Source: Epilithonimonas bovis DSM 19482
Lineage (GTDB): Bacteria; Bacteroidota; Bacteroidia; Flavobacteriales; Weeksellaceae
DNA: 64,000 bases
NCBI RefSeq assembly: GCF_900108115.1
Contig: NZ_FTPU01000011.1
Span: 31,603-95,602, forward strand
Direction of reading: 5' to 3'
Below, in pieces: positions 47,012-55,823 of the stretch (position 1 is the first letter of the stretch; each line of letters starts with the position of its first letter). The notes under the pieces were generated by a model that saw only the letters and a list, made by a program, of their open reading frames with translations, ran no database searches and had not been told where the DNA came from. The translations under genes were made by a program, and so were the position numbers.

Positions 47012-48358
47012 ATGGAGAAAAATTTGCCGAAGATTTCGATTGCTGAAGAACCCAACCTTGTCAAGGTTAGTGAGAAAAATTTGCCGAAGAATTGGGCGGA
47101 AATAAATTTGAAACAGTCCGTAGATTTTCGGAAAGGGAAAAAACCTGCAATTTTATCTGAAAATTATTTTGAAGATTGTGTTCCTTACATGGATATTCAA
47201 GGATTGGAAAAAGATATTGTCAGTTATTATGCGGATAAAAAATCAGCGAAGTATTTTAAGGAAAATGATGTTGTGATTGTTTGGGATGGTTCCAGAAGCG
47301 GATTGATTTTGAAACCTAAAAGTGGCGCAATCGGTTCAACTTTGGGAGCGTTAAGTCCTTTTGGTTATAAAAGTGAATATCTGTTTTATTTTCTTTTAAC
47401 CCATTACGAAACCATAAATTCAAAAGCAAGAGGGGTTGGAATTCCTCATGTTGACCCCACCTATTTATGGAATTTGAATGTTCCACTTCCTCCACTTCCA
47501 GAACAGGAGCGCATTGTTGCCAAACTCGATTTGCTATTTGCACAGCACGAAAAAATGAAAACTTCTTTGGAGAAAATTCCGCAGCTATTGAAGGATTTCC
47601 GGCAGCAGATTTTGACACAGGCAGTAACAGGGAAACTGACGGAGGAATGGAGGAAAGGGAAGGAATTGGGAGAATGGGAAGAAAGACAATTACAAAATGT
47701 CGGTCAATTTATTAGTGGATTTGCTTTTAAGTCAAATGACTTTGAAAAAGAGGGAATTCAACTAATTAGAATGGGCAATTTGTATAATAATAAACTTGAT
47801 TTAGCAAGGTCTCCTGTTTTTATACCAAAAAATTATGATGCGAAAATTCTAAAAAAATATCTAACAAAAAAACAAGATATTTTACTTTCACTAACAGGAA
47901 CAAAATACAAGAGAGATTACGGTTTTGCTATTTCAATTGATACTGATTTGCCTTTACTAATAAATCAGAGAATTTTATGTATAAGACCTAATATAAATAC
48001 AAATTTCTTAATTTACGTCTTAAGGAATGATATTTTTAGAGATCAATTTTTTTCATTTGAGACAGGAGGTGTTAATCAAGGTAATGTAGGAGTTAAGAAC
48101 ATTGGTGAAATACTTATCAAAATTCCATCAATGCAAGAGCAAACCCAAATCGTTTCCCGCGTAGAATCCCTCTTTTCCAAAATCGACGCGATAGAACTGC
48201 GCTACCAAAAACTTAAAGAAAAAATAGACCAGTTTCCACAAACAATTCTGCACAAAGCCTTCAAAGGCGAACTCGTGCCACAACTCCCAACCGACGGCGA
48301 TGCCAAAGATCTGCTGAAGGAGATTTTGGCGTTGAAGAAGGAAGGGAAGAAAAATTAA
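47012..48358 (+). CDS. hsdS: Type I restriction enzyme, S subunit (specificity)
   Basis: A 448-residue specificity subunit with two target-recognition domains (about 25-160 and 220-395), each followed by a conserved helical spacer: PLPPLPEQERIVAKLDLLFAQ in the centre, and MQEQTQIVSRVESLFSKIDAIE at the end with AFKGELVPQ. The ATG at 47012 gives MEKNLPK. The first residues are odd: EKNLPK occurs at residues 2-7 and again 19 residues later, with a palindromic-repeat-derived NLVKV between, so the N-terminus carries an in-frame insertion. It starts 4 bp after the AAA+ gene. Confidence 0.93.
   Translation: MEKNLPKISIAEEPNLVKVSEKNLPKNWAEINLKQSVDFRKGKKPAILSENYFEDCVPYMDIQGLEKDIVSYYADKKSAKYFKENDVVIVWDGSRSGLILKPKSGAIGSTLGALSPFGYKSEYLFYFLLTHYETINSKARGVGIPHVDPTYLWNLNVPLPPLPEQERIVAKLDLLFAQHEKMKTSLEKIPQLLKDFRQQILTQAVTGKLTEEWRKGKELGEWEERQLQNVGQFISGFAFKSNDFEKEGIQLIRMGNLYNNKLDLARSPVFIPKNYDAKILKKYLTKKQDILLSLTGTKYKRDYGFAISIDTDLPLLINQRILCIRPNINTNFLIYVLRNDIFRDQFFSFETGGVNQGNVGVKNIGEILIKIPSMQEQTQIVSRVESLFSKIDAIELRYQKLKEKIDQFPQTILHKAFKGELVPQLPTDGDAKDLLKEILALKKEGKKN
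47015..47090 (+). repeat. In-frame duplication with palindromic repeat inside hsdS
   Basis: GAGAAAAATTTGCCGAAGA (19 bp) occurs at 47015-47033 and 47072-47090, 57 bp apart (19 codons). Between them lies CAACCTTGTCAAGGTT (47053-47068), also found after hsdR. Confidence 0.85.
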
Positions 48359-48367
48359 AAAACAAAA

Positions 48368-49882
48368 ATGATGAAAGAATATCTGCAAAATTTATTTGGA
48401 ATTTCCGACCTTAAGAAATCCAATGAAGACCTTCAGAAAATTACTGAAGATTATAGAAATCAGGTTGAAAAACTGACTTCGAAATTAGCAGAAGAAAATT
48501 CAACAAAAGCTTATGCTACAAAACTTTTACAAGAACAGTCGGAATTTCAAAAATGGTTTTCAACTATTCAAGAAACCCAGAAAATGGAACTTTCAGTAAT
48601 TGATGAAAAGCTGTCTCAGCTTCTTCCCCAAAAACTTGATGTAGAAAATTTAGAAGTTCTGAAAGAGATCGAATTCATTGCAGATCAAAAACTGAATATG
48701 GTGGATTTATCGCAACTCAATAGAAAAATTGAGGGAGCTACACTTATTTCAAAAAATGATGCTGCTGAAGGTTTAATTTCAAATCTGTTAGCAGGTTTTG
48801 TTTCGGCTGGAATTGCAAAATTTATAACTAAAGGTTTATACACTACCACTGCAAAGCCGGAACAGTTGATACAGTATGCCAGTGGAACTTTTTCTTCAAT
48901 AACTTCAAACGGTTCAAAATTCGGAAAACACGTGGGCTTTACACAAGCTGGTTTTATGTCAATGGCGCCATTACTTGCTTTTCAGGCAGCATCGATGGTT
49001 ACATCACAAATACACATGCAGCATATAAATAGGAAACTATCAAAAATAAACGAAAAAGTCGGTTACCTATTTGATTTTCATAAGAATGAAAGAACCGCTA
49101 AACTAAAATACATCAATCAAAAAATCAATGAGTATTTTAGTAGAGACTATTTCACAACCGAAGATTTTGTGATGATGGATCAGTTTAAGTATGATCTTCT
49201 TGTGATGCAAGAAGAAGGCGCGCAGTTCTTTGTAAACACTTTAGTGGATAAATTTCAAGCGTTGGGAATAAACATTGATTCAAGTTATGAACTTGCAGTT
49301 GTTGCAAAAGATAAAAAATCAATTTGGAAGAAACTTGAAGAAAAAGGAAATAATCTCAACCAAAACCTTGGTAATTTTGTGGAAAAGTCAAAATCCCATA
49401 TTGAGAAGACAATTCAAGGCTTTCAAGATTCACAAATTTTCTTCTATGCGGAGGTTTCAATAACGGCGGAAAAATTATATGAAAATTTGCTTTTAGCAGA
49501 ATTGGCAGCCAATTTAAAAGTGAAGGAGCTAGATCGCGATCGCATTGGAAAAATTGATGAATTGCGAAGAAATGTTGAGCAACATAATATTAAAGAAAAA
49601 TCAAGTAAACTGATTGGCGAATTCTATAAAAAATTTGAAATTGGTTTTGGAAGTTTCGTTGCTCAGAAAAGAAAGTCGGCATTTGAGCGTAACCAATCAG
49701 AAATTGGAATAATGCTTCAAAAATTTGAAAAGGAATTATCGATTTTGAAAAATTTGTTAGAATTAGAATCAGACTCAAAACATCTCAATAATTTTGCTAA
49801 TGAATTTTATGATGATTATGAAATTATCATAGATAACACGGGAGAGCAAGAGTTGGTTTATATGAAAAGATTGAATGTTTAA
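48368..49882 (+). CDS. Coiled-coil protein with hydrophobic central segments
   Basis: A 504-residue protein of no recognised family. An N-terminal coiled coil (about 12-75, KSNEDLQKITEDYRNQVEKLTSKLAEE) leads to two Gly/Ala-rich hydrophobic stretches (about 138-160, LISNLLAGFVSAGIAKFI; about 192-220, GFMSMAPLLAFQAASMV), then long charged helices to the C-terminus. This layout suits a protein that changes between soluble and membrane-inserted forms, but that is inference. It begins 9 bp after hsdS and is probably the last gene of the hsd transcript. Confidence 0.55.
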   Translation: MMKEYLQNLFGISDLKKSNEDLQKITEDYRNQVEKLTSKLAEENSTKAYATKLLQEQSEFQKWFSTIQETQKMELSVIDEKLSQLLPQKLDVENLEVLKEIEFIADQKLNMVDLSQLNRKIEGATLISKNDAAEGLISNLLAGFVSAGIAKFITKGLYTTTAKPEQLIQYASGTFSSITSNGSKFGKHVGFTQAGFMSMAPLLAFQAASMVTSQIHMQHINRKLSKINEKVGYLFDFHKNERTAKLKYINQKINEYFSRDYFTTEDFVMMDQFKYDLLVMQEEGAQFFVNTLVDKFQALGINIDSSYELAVVAKDKKSIWKKLEEKGNNLNQNLGNFVEKSKSHIEKTIQGFQDSQIFFYAEVSITAEKLYENLLLAELAANLKVKELDRDRIGKIDELRRNVEQHNIKEKSSKLIGEFYKKFEIGFGSFVAQKRKSAFERNQSEIGIMLQKFEKELSILKNLLELESDSKHLNNFANEFYDDYEIIIDNTGEQELVYMKRLNV

Positions 49883-49916
49883 GAACTTATTTTGAGGATT
49901 GACAACTTGGTTTAAT

Positions 49917-49948
49917 TTTGTTGCACTTAATTTATATTTCTAAATTTG
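49917..49948 (+). promoter_or_regulatory. Promoter of the ImmA/PIN pair
   Basis: TTTG at 49917-49920 and TAAATTTG at 49941-49948 with a 20-nt spacer; the GTG start is 4 nt further on. Confidence 0.65.
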
Positions 49949-49952
49949 CTTC

Positions 49953-51089
49953 GTGAGTACTCGAGTTGAAAATATCAACAAAGAATTAATTGAGTGGGCT
50001 ATTATCAGGAATGGTAATGACCTGCAGGAATTTTATGTTCAAAATCCAACTATAGAAAGTTGGACGAAAGGTGAAAAATTTCCCACAGTAAAACAGCTGG
50101 AAAGTTTCACGCACAAAGTTCATGTACCTTTCGGTTATATGTTTCTACCTAAACCACCACAAGAAGAAATTCCCCTTCCTTTTTTTAGAAGTGCAAATAA
50201 ATTTCCTACCAATAAGGTTAGTCTAAATGTTTTTCAAACTATTCAAATCATAAAAGACCGTCAGAACTGGCTCACTGAATACTTGGAAGAACTTGATTTT
50301 CCGAAGTTGGAATTCGTTGGTAAATTTTCTGTGAACGACAATTATAAAGTAATTGTTAATGATATCCGAAAGGTTCTGAATATAGAAAATGATTGGGCAA
50401 GCCGATACAACAATTGGGAACAAGCATTAGATTTCATAACCAATCAAATTGAAGATGCTGGAATTATCGTTACCTATAATGGAGTTGTAGGCAGCAATAC
50501 GCACAGAGTGATAGATGTGAAGGAATGTAGAGGTTTTGTATTGGTAGATGATCGCGCGCCTTTTTTATTTATAAATTCTGCTGATGCGAAAGCAGCACAA
50601 ATGTTCACTTTAATTCATGAACTAGCTCATGTTTGGCTCGGCAAAAGTGCTGGTTTTGATATGGATAAAATGTTACCAGCAGATGATCCTGTAGAGCTTT
50701 TGTGCGATAAAGTTGCAGCCGAATTATTAGTTCCTGAAGTTTATTTCTTAAAAAAATGGGAAACTACTCAAGATTTCAAATATCTAAGTAGAATTTTTAA
50801 GGTAAGTCCAATCGTAACAGCTAGACGTGCCCTTGATCTAAATTTAATTACACGCACTCAATTCTTTAGTTTTTACAATAATTATATTGAAGAATATAAA
50901 GCCAAAAAAGATAGACTGGGTTCCGGAGGTGATTTCTATGCTACTGCAAAAAAAAGAGTTAGTTTAAGGTTTGCAGCATTTGTAAATAATGCAGTGAAAG
51001 ATAATCAATTACTTTACAGGGATGCATACAGACTAACCAACATGAAAGGCGATACCTACAATAAATTTGTAACTGAATTTTTATATTAA
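49953..51089 (+). CDS. ImmA/IrrE family metallo-endopeptidase with XRE-like N-terminus
   Basis: A 378-residue protein starting with GTG. The N-terminal part (about 1-75, WTKGEKFPTVKQLESFTHKVHVPFGYMFL) resembles an XRE helix-turn-helix region. The zinc protease domain has HELAH (His222, Glu223, His226) and a downstream acid in EAxx-like LLCDKVAAELLVP. ImmA/IrrE proteases cleave repressors, as in ICEBs1 induction and the Deinococcus DNA-damage response, and often act as antitoxins. The PIN-like gene begins 3 bp after its stop. Confidence 0.88.
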   Translation: MSTRVENINKELIEWAIIRNGNDLQEFYVQNPTIESWTKGEKFPTVKQLESFTHKVHVPFGYMFLPKPPQEEIPLPFFRSANKFPTNKVSLNVFQTIQIIKDRQNWLTEYLEELDFPKLEFVGKFSVNDNYKVIVNDIRKVLNIENDWASRYNNWEQALDFITNQIEDAGIIVTYNGVVGSNTHRVIDVKECRGFVLVDDRAPFLFINSADAKAAQMFTLIHELAHVWLGKSAGFDMDKMLPADDPVELLCDKVAAELLVPEVYFLKKWETTQDFKYLSRIFKVSPIVTARRALDLNLITRTQFFSFYNNYIEEYKAKKDRLGSGGDFYATAKKRVSLRFAAFVNNAVKDNQLLYRDAYRLTNMKGDTYNKFVTEFLY

Positions 51090-51091
51090 TT

Positions 51092-51586
51092 GTGGTTTAC
51101 TTATTAGACAGTAATGTTTTTATTCAGGCACACCAAACAAGTTATCCGTTTGATGTTGTTCCCTCTTTCTGGAACAAACTAATTGAGCTTTCTAATAATG
51201 GAAAAATTAGGAGTATTGATAAAGTAAAAAAAGAAATTTGTGGCTCAAGCACACCTGATCAACTTTCTATTTGGTTGGAAACAAAAATTGGAGCGGATTT
51301 TTTTGTGGATTCTTCTCCTTGCGTTGATACTTACGCAGAGATTGCTGTTTGGACAAATGATAGCGACCAATACTTACAATCTGCCAAAGATGAATTTTTG
51401 CAAACTGATTTAGCAGATCCATGGCTAATTGCATATGCTAAAAAAAATGGCTGTGTGATTGTAACTCATGAAACCAGTAATCCAAACAGTAAAAAGAAAA
51501 TAAAAATTCCCGAACCTTGTATTCATTTCGGCGTTAAATTTATTCGACCTATAGATATGTTTAGGGAATTGAATGAAACTTTCTAG
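51092..51586 (+). CDS. DUF4411 PIN-like protein (probable toxin)
   Basis: A 164-residue protein starting with GTG 3 bp after the protease gene. The PIN-like acids are in YLLDSNVFIQAH (N-terminal Asp), KKEICG (Glu) and LADPWLIAYAKKNGCVIVTHE (Asp and Glu). PIN domains are metal-dependent RNases. DUF4411 proteins are usually paired with ImmA/IrrE proteins, as here, suggesting a toxin-antitoxin unit. Confidence 0.87.
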   Translation: MVYLLDSNVFIQAHQTSYPFDVVPSFWNKLIELSNNGKIRSIDKVKKEICGSSTPDQLSIWLETKIGADFFVDSSPCVDTYAEIAVWTNDSDQYLQSAKDEFLQTDLADPWLIAYAKKNGCVIVTHETSNPNSKKKIKIPEPCIHFGVKFIRPIDMFRELNETF

Positions 51587-51616
51587 CTAGTAATAGATTT
51601 TTACAAATAATTTTGC

Positions 51617-51652
51617 TGTGCATTTCTACTGCACACATCACCTGTTCCTTTG
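51617..51652 (+). promoter_or_regulatory. Shared operator/promoter, copy 2 (upstream of HIRAN gene)
   Basis: TGTGCA (51617-51622), 7 nt, TGCACA (51630-51635), and TTTG (51649-51652) 14 nt on. The ATG is 44 nt after the palindrome. Same register as copies 1 and 3. Confidence 0.77.
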
Positions 51653-51678
51653 TGGTATAATTTTAAACAAATATTATC

Positions 51679-52005
51679 ATGAAAGAGCATTTATCACATT
51701 TCCACGTTGCAGGTTTCACTTTTTACGATGGCGTTGATGTTTTCAACAAATTGAAAGTCGGCAAAAAGGTAAAATTCAAACTCGAGGAAGACAACAAGTG
51801 GGATCCGAGAGCAGTCGCCATTTATTTCAAAGGTGCAAAAATCGGCTTCATCCCTAGAACAGAAAACCGTATTTTCTACAAACTCCTAAAAGTAGGAATC
51901 ACGCAATTCGAAGCCAGAATCCAAAAAGTCGATCCGCAAGAACACACAGAAAGACAGGTGGAAATTGTGGTGCACTTGGTTTCGGCGCCGGACCTAGTCT
52001 ACTAA
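51679..52005 (+). CDS. HIRAN domain protein
   Basis: A 108-residue protein that is essentially one HIRAN domain: FHVAGFTFYDGVDVFNKLKVGKKVKFKLEEDNKWDPRAVAIYF, then KIGFIPRTEN. HIRAN domains bind DNA ends or stalled forks and are fused to helicases such as HLTF; stand-alone versions are found in defence loci. It is the first gene after operator copy 2 and probably starts a unit running to the receiver-domain gene. Confidence 0.88.
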   Translation: MKEHLSHFHVAGFTFYDGVDVFNKLKVGKKVKFKLEEDNKWDPRAVAIYFKGAKIGFIPRTENRIFYKLLKVGITQFEARIQKVDPQEHTERQVEIVVHLVSAPDLVY

Positions 52006-52057
52006 TTGTGTATTACTTTCACTACAAATTTTATAATAATCAAAAAATATTAATATT

Positions 52058-52741
52058 ATGTCAAGATGTACAGCACCAGTAAATGGCCATCGCTCTGCAA
52101 GTGCCGCAGCAAATTGTCCTGCATGCAGAAATCGTCATCGTAGTTACAACTCTTATTCTTCATATTCACCACCTTCTTATCCTTCAAGCGGAAGTACAAG
52201 ATCTAGCGGAACTTCTGGAAGAACAATAAAACCTCGTTGGTCTAAGCCTGGTTCAGTAATTTATTACACTCCGGAAGAGGTAAGAACACTAACTCCTGTG
52301 CGAGAAAATGTTGAAAAACGATCTTCATTGCCCGATCTTAGAGATATTTTCCTTTGTCACGCTTGGGATGACCGAAAAGATTCAGCAAAAGAACTTCATG
52401 ATCTTCTCGAATCAAAAGGTGTTTCTGTTTGGTTTAGTGAAAAAGATGTTTTTTTAGGAACATCGCTTATGAGAGAAATAGACAAAGGATTGGCAAAATC
52501 CAAAGTTGGAATTGTCTTGGTAACTCCTAATTTTCTAGATAGGATTCAGAATGAGGGTATCGCTGATAAAGAATTATCTGCATTGCTTGCCCGTGATTTA
52601 CTTGTTCCGATTGTGCATGAAACAACTTTTGAAAATTTGAGGGATGTAAGTCCTCTTCTTGGTTCTCGCAGTGGTTTAAGTACAAAAGAAGAAACGATGG
52701 ATCAGATTGCGGATAAACTTTCTGAATTGATTTTGACCTAA
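52058..52741 (+). CDS. TIR-domain protein with N-terminal Cys/His motif
   Basis: A 227-residue protein. The first 25 residues hold a compact metal-site-like motif (Cys4, His11, Cys20, Cys23: RCTAPVNGHRSASAAANCPAC). A Ser/Tyr-rich linker follows (about 28-60), then a TIR domain (about 96-225) with DIFLCHAWDD, SVWFSEKD, LMREIDKGLAKSKVGIVLVTPNFL and KELSALL, where Glu172 is the likely catalytic Glu of NAD-cleaving TIRs. If active it would deplete NAD+ or make a signal nucleotide on infection. It lies 52 bp after the HIRAN gene. Confidence 0.88.
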   Translation: MSRCTAPVNGHRSASAAANCPACRNRHRSYNSYSSYSPPSYPSSGSTRSSGTSGRTIKPRWSKPGSVIYYTPEEVRTLTPVRENVEKRSSLPDLRDIFLCHAWDDRKDSAKELHDLLESKGVSVWFSEKDVFLGTSLMREIDKGLAKSKVGIVLVTPNFLDRIQNEGIADKELSALLARDLLVPIVHETTFENLRDVSPLLGSRSGLSTKEETMDQIADKLSELILT

Positions 52742-52765
52742 TTGTTCCTTAAAAAATTTCTCCCA

Positions 52766-52954
52766 ATGCAATTTTTAAAATTTCTTTTTACAGCGGCAAT
52801 TATCGGCATTGTTTTATGGTGTTTCATAATGATTTTTGGCTTGTTGATAGAAACATTTCCTAGTTTCGGAGGTTTCATCACGATCATTGTCGCTTTATTT
52901 TTTGTTTGGCTTTTCTTTAGACCAAATGAAAACGAAGATTTCACAAATCATTAA
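52766..52954 (+). CDS. Small two-helix membrane protein
   Basis: A 62-residue protein from the ATG at 52766; a TTG at 52742 would add 8 residues. Two hydrophobic helices (about 4-26 and 31-52) are followed by an acidic tail (RPNENEDFTNH). It lies between the TIR and ASCH genes and could be a membrane partner or effector, but no family is recognised. Confidence 0.6.
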   Translation: MQFLKFLFTAAIIGIVLWCFIMIFGLLIETFPSFGGFITIIVALFFVWLFFRPNENEDFTNH

Positions 52955-52966
52955 AAAAGCAAAATC

Positions 52967-53293
52967 ATGAAAAAGCAACTCTATCTTGTTCTGCAAAAAC
53001 AATGGTTCAACGAAATTCTCGCCGGAACAAAAACCGAGGAATACAGAAATTTCACCGATCATTTTATCAACCGTCTTTGCATTTTAGACGAAAAAGAAGA
53101 AATTATAGGTTTCAAAGATTATGAAACCGTGAAATTTCAAATGGGTTACAACAAAGACGCCCCTCAAATGATTGTGGAATGCAAAAAAATCTACATCGCC
53201 CAAGACGATGGCGTTGAAGAAAAGGATTTGAAGCCGGAGCATTTTTTCTTTGTAATTGTGCTGGGAAAAATCTTGGAGAGAAAGAATTGTTGA
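52967..53293 (+). CDS. ASCH-domain protein
   Basis: A 108-residue protein: YLVLQKQWFNEILAGTKTEEYR matches the start of the ASCH fold (usual form KPEWFEKILSGEKTxEYR). ASCH domains are PUA-like RNA- or nucleotide-binding folds and include some ribonucleases and amidohydrolases. The start is 12 bp after the small membrane protein, so they are co-transcribed. Confidence 0.78.
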   Translation: MKKQLYLVLQKQWFNEILAGTKTEEYRNFTDHFINRLCILDEKEEIIGFKDYETVKFQMGYNKDAPQMIVECKKIYIAQDDGVEEKDLKPEHFFFVIVLGKILERKNC

Positions 53294-53348
53294 GGGATTT
53301 ATTTGCTAATTTTATAAAATCATTAAGTAAGGCTTACTAAAATAAAAT

Positions 53349-55823
53349 ATGGATAAGAAAAAAATCATAGAAGTTAACACGATCATTACTTCATTTTATA
53401 GTCGAAAAGGATTTATTACACCAAATGATTATACACTTACACTTTTTTTACTTTGTATTTATAAAGATGAAGTGGTTGATAAGAATAGGAGTATTTCAGA
53501 ACTTGTTTACCAATTGAAGCAAGAGACAGAATACAATAATCCTTCAGAATTGTTCAGATTATTACCGCACTTTCGTGTCTTAAGTTTTTTCTCAGCTGAT
53601 GATTTCGCTCAAATATTTTCTTATTTTTCTTTGCTTGAAAAATCATATTTTGAAGATCAATTTCCGGCTTTGTTTGATTTTGTTTTTAAGGTAATTACGG
53701 AATCATTGTCTTTCAAGAACGGTGCATTTATCGTTCATCCAAAATTGATGAAATTGGTTTTGGATGTTGCGCATGTTGAAAATGCAAGACATGTTTACAA
53801 TCCATTTGCATCTAATGTAGAAATTGTTTCCGAATTATCAGGAGAAACTGAATATTTTGGACAAGAATACAATCCGGAAATTTGGCGAGTTGGAAAGTTG
53901 CGTCTTTGGGCACACCAAAAATTAAATTTCGATTATGTTTTAGAAAGTAGTATTGAAAACTGGCCTTCAGAGGAAAAATTTGATCTTATTTTTTCTAGAT
54001 TACCTATTCTTAACAGAATTGATGTTAAAAATAGTTTTGGTGATAAAGTCGATTTAGAGCATTTCGTTATAGAAGAATCGCTGTCATCTCTTAAAATTGG
54101 CGGAAAGATTATTCTTTTCGTTCGACCGGCGTTCCTTTCCTCGGGACGAAAAACAGAAAAAGAACTTTTCAAAAAATTGGTAGATGAAAATCTTGTTGAA
54201 AAAGTACTTATTTTTCCGACAGGCGTATTCCGTCATACCAATATTGCAATAAATGTTTTGGTGCTAAATACGGAGAAACCAAGTACTAAAATAGAATTTA
54301 TTGACTTTGATGATTATCTATCAAAGTCTAAAACTAGGAAATCATATATAGATTGGGACAACTTTGAAACGAACAACTTTCTTTTTCAGCCTTGGGAATC
54401 GGTTCTTGTTGATGCGGAAGAGATAAGAAATAGAGATTATAATCTTCAAGGTAAAGTGTATTTTTTGGAAGAGTTGGAAGGAACTCCTCTCTACGAATTA
54501 GTAGAAGTTGCTAAGCGACAGAAACCAGAGAATTTTACTGATATTTCTAAGATTTTAAACGTTCGAGATCTGGGACATGATCCAAATATATTGCCCTCTA
54601 TTAATTATGATTTGCTAGAACCCATCTCCACACTAGAAAATTTGATGTATTACACAGTTCTGGATGAAGAAGGTGTTTTGGTTTCATTAATCGGTGGAAA
54701 TTTGAACGCAACCTACTTTTCGGGTAAACAAGCTGTACTATGCCATCAACGAATTGCATTATTAAAAATTATTGATGAAGATGTTATTTCTTACAAGTAT
54801 TTAATAAATGAGTTGAACAAAGATTATGTTCAAAAACAGATAGAAGCTCAGGTTTTTGGTTCAACTGTAAGAGATATACGAGTGAATGATTTGATGAATG
54901 TAAAAATCAATTTGGTTTCATCAGATTTACAAAAGGAGGAAATTGAAGAACAATTAAGTTCTGCAATTAAAGAACTTCAAGATGAGATTCAAAAAGTTGA
55001 TGAAGACTTTCAAAGCATGGAAGCTGAAAAAAACGCAATACTAAGACATAAAATTGCAGGTTCAGTTTCTAATTTGGAATTTTTTGCGTCCAATATCAAA
55101 CAGATTCTTGAAAGAAAAGTGTTGCCGAAATTTCCACAATTATTTTCTTTAAAGTTGAACGATAATCAATTGTTAAATCTAGGAGAATTGATTGATAACT
55201 TAATTAAGGATTCTAAAAGGATTACTGAAGAAGTCAGAAGCCAAACAGAAGACTTTATTCCAAGTGAATATCCTGTTTCACCAATTGAAATTGTGCCATT
55301 TCTGGAAAACTATTTTAAGAATGTAAGTGAGAAGAACCCCAATATTTTATTTGATATCAATTTGAATGATATTAAGAGTGATGACTTCAAAATCTTCACC
55401 TTTGCGAATGAAGATCTATTATGTTTTCTACTTGATAATCTAATCTCAAACATTAAAAAGCACGGGTTTAATTGGAACAAGGAGGAGGTAAGAAGAATTG
55501 AAATCTCGACTTCAATCCTTGAGGAATTTGAAACCTTTACAATCTTTATTTCAAATACAGGAAATCCAATGCCGGAAAATTTCACATTTGATGATTTTAG
55601 ATCCAAGGGAATTAAAAAGGGAAAAAATGGAGGAAGTGGAATGGGAGGTTACATCGTTGATCAAATTATTAAATATTTTGGTGGTGATTGGTATATTGTT
55701 GACGAAACTGGTCCAGAAGGTATAGGCGAAACTGATCTTGCGACAACTTTTGAAGTATCACTTCATTATCAGCAAGAATTTGTAAATTTAGACGATTTAC
55801 AAATTGACAATGAAGAAATATAA
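53349..55823 (+). CDS. HsdM/HsdS-like histidine kinase fusion (degenerate methylase, specificity-like region, HATPase)
   Basis: An 824-residue protein in three parts. Residues about 120-310 follow the type I methylase fold, but SAM motif I is NPFAS (151-155) in place of DPxCGxG and motif IV is FSRLP (215-219) in place of NPPF, so methylation is probably lost; FPTGVFRHTNIAINVLVL (289-306) matches the HsdM block. Residues about 375-530 resemble one HsdS target-recognition domain with its helical spacer. Residues about 545-805 are a histidine kinase: candidate phospho-acceptor His567 (LRHKIAG), N box Asn697/Asn701 (DNLISNIKKHG), then SNTGNP and GGSGMGGYIVDQII. The receiver gene overlaps its end by 14 bp. 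No family name is known to me. Confidence 0.8.
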   Translation: MDKKKIIEVNTIITSFYSRKGFITPNDYTLTLFLLCIYKDEVVDKNRSISELVYQLKQETEYNNPSELFRLLPHFRVLSFFSADDFAQIFSYFSLLEKSYFEDQFPALFDFVFKVITESLSFKNGAFIVHPKLMKLVLDVAHVENARHVYNPFASNVEIVSELSGETEYFGQEYNPEIWRVGKLRLWAHQKLNFDYVLESSIENWPSEEKFDLIFSRLPILNRIDVKNSFGDKVDLEHFVIEESLSSLKIGGKIILFVRPAFLSSGRKTEKELFKKLVDENLVEKVLIFPTGVFRHTNIAINVLVLNTEKPSTKIEFIDFDDYLSKSKTRKSYIDWDNFETNNFLFQPWESVLVDAEEIRNRDYNLQGKVYFLEELEGTPLYELVEVAKRQKPENFTDISKILNVRDLGHDPNILPSINYDLLEPISTLENLMYYTVLDEEGVLVSLIGGNLNATYFSGKQAVLCHQRIALLKIIDEDVISYKYLINELNKDYVQKQIEAQVFGSTVRDIRVNDLMNVKINLVSSDLQKEEIEEQLSSAIKELQDEIQKVDEDFQSMEAEKNAILRHKIAGSVSNLEFFASNIKQILERKVLPKFPQLFSLKLNDNQLLNLGELIDNLIKDSKRITEEVRSQTEDFIPSEYPVSPIEIVPFLENYFKNVSEKNPNILFDINLNDIKSDDFKIFTFANEDLLCFLLDNLISNIKKHGFNWNKEEVRRIEISTSILEEFETFTIFISNTGNPMPENFTFDDFRSKGIKKGKNGGSGMGGYIVDQIIKYFGGDWYIVDETGPEGIGETDLATTFEVSLHYQQEFVNLDDLQIDNEEI

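Noticed and set aside
53349..55823. Active type I methylase subunit
   Set aside because: Both SAM-binding and catalytic motifs are degenerate (NPFAS, FSRLP), so an enzyme call is not supported.
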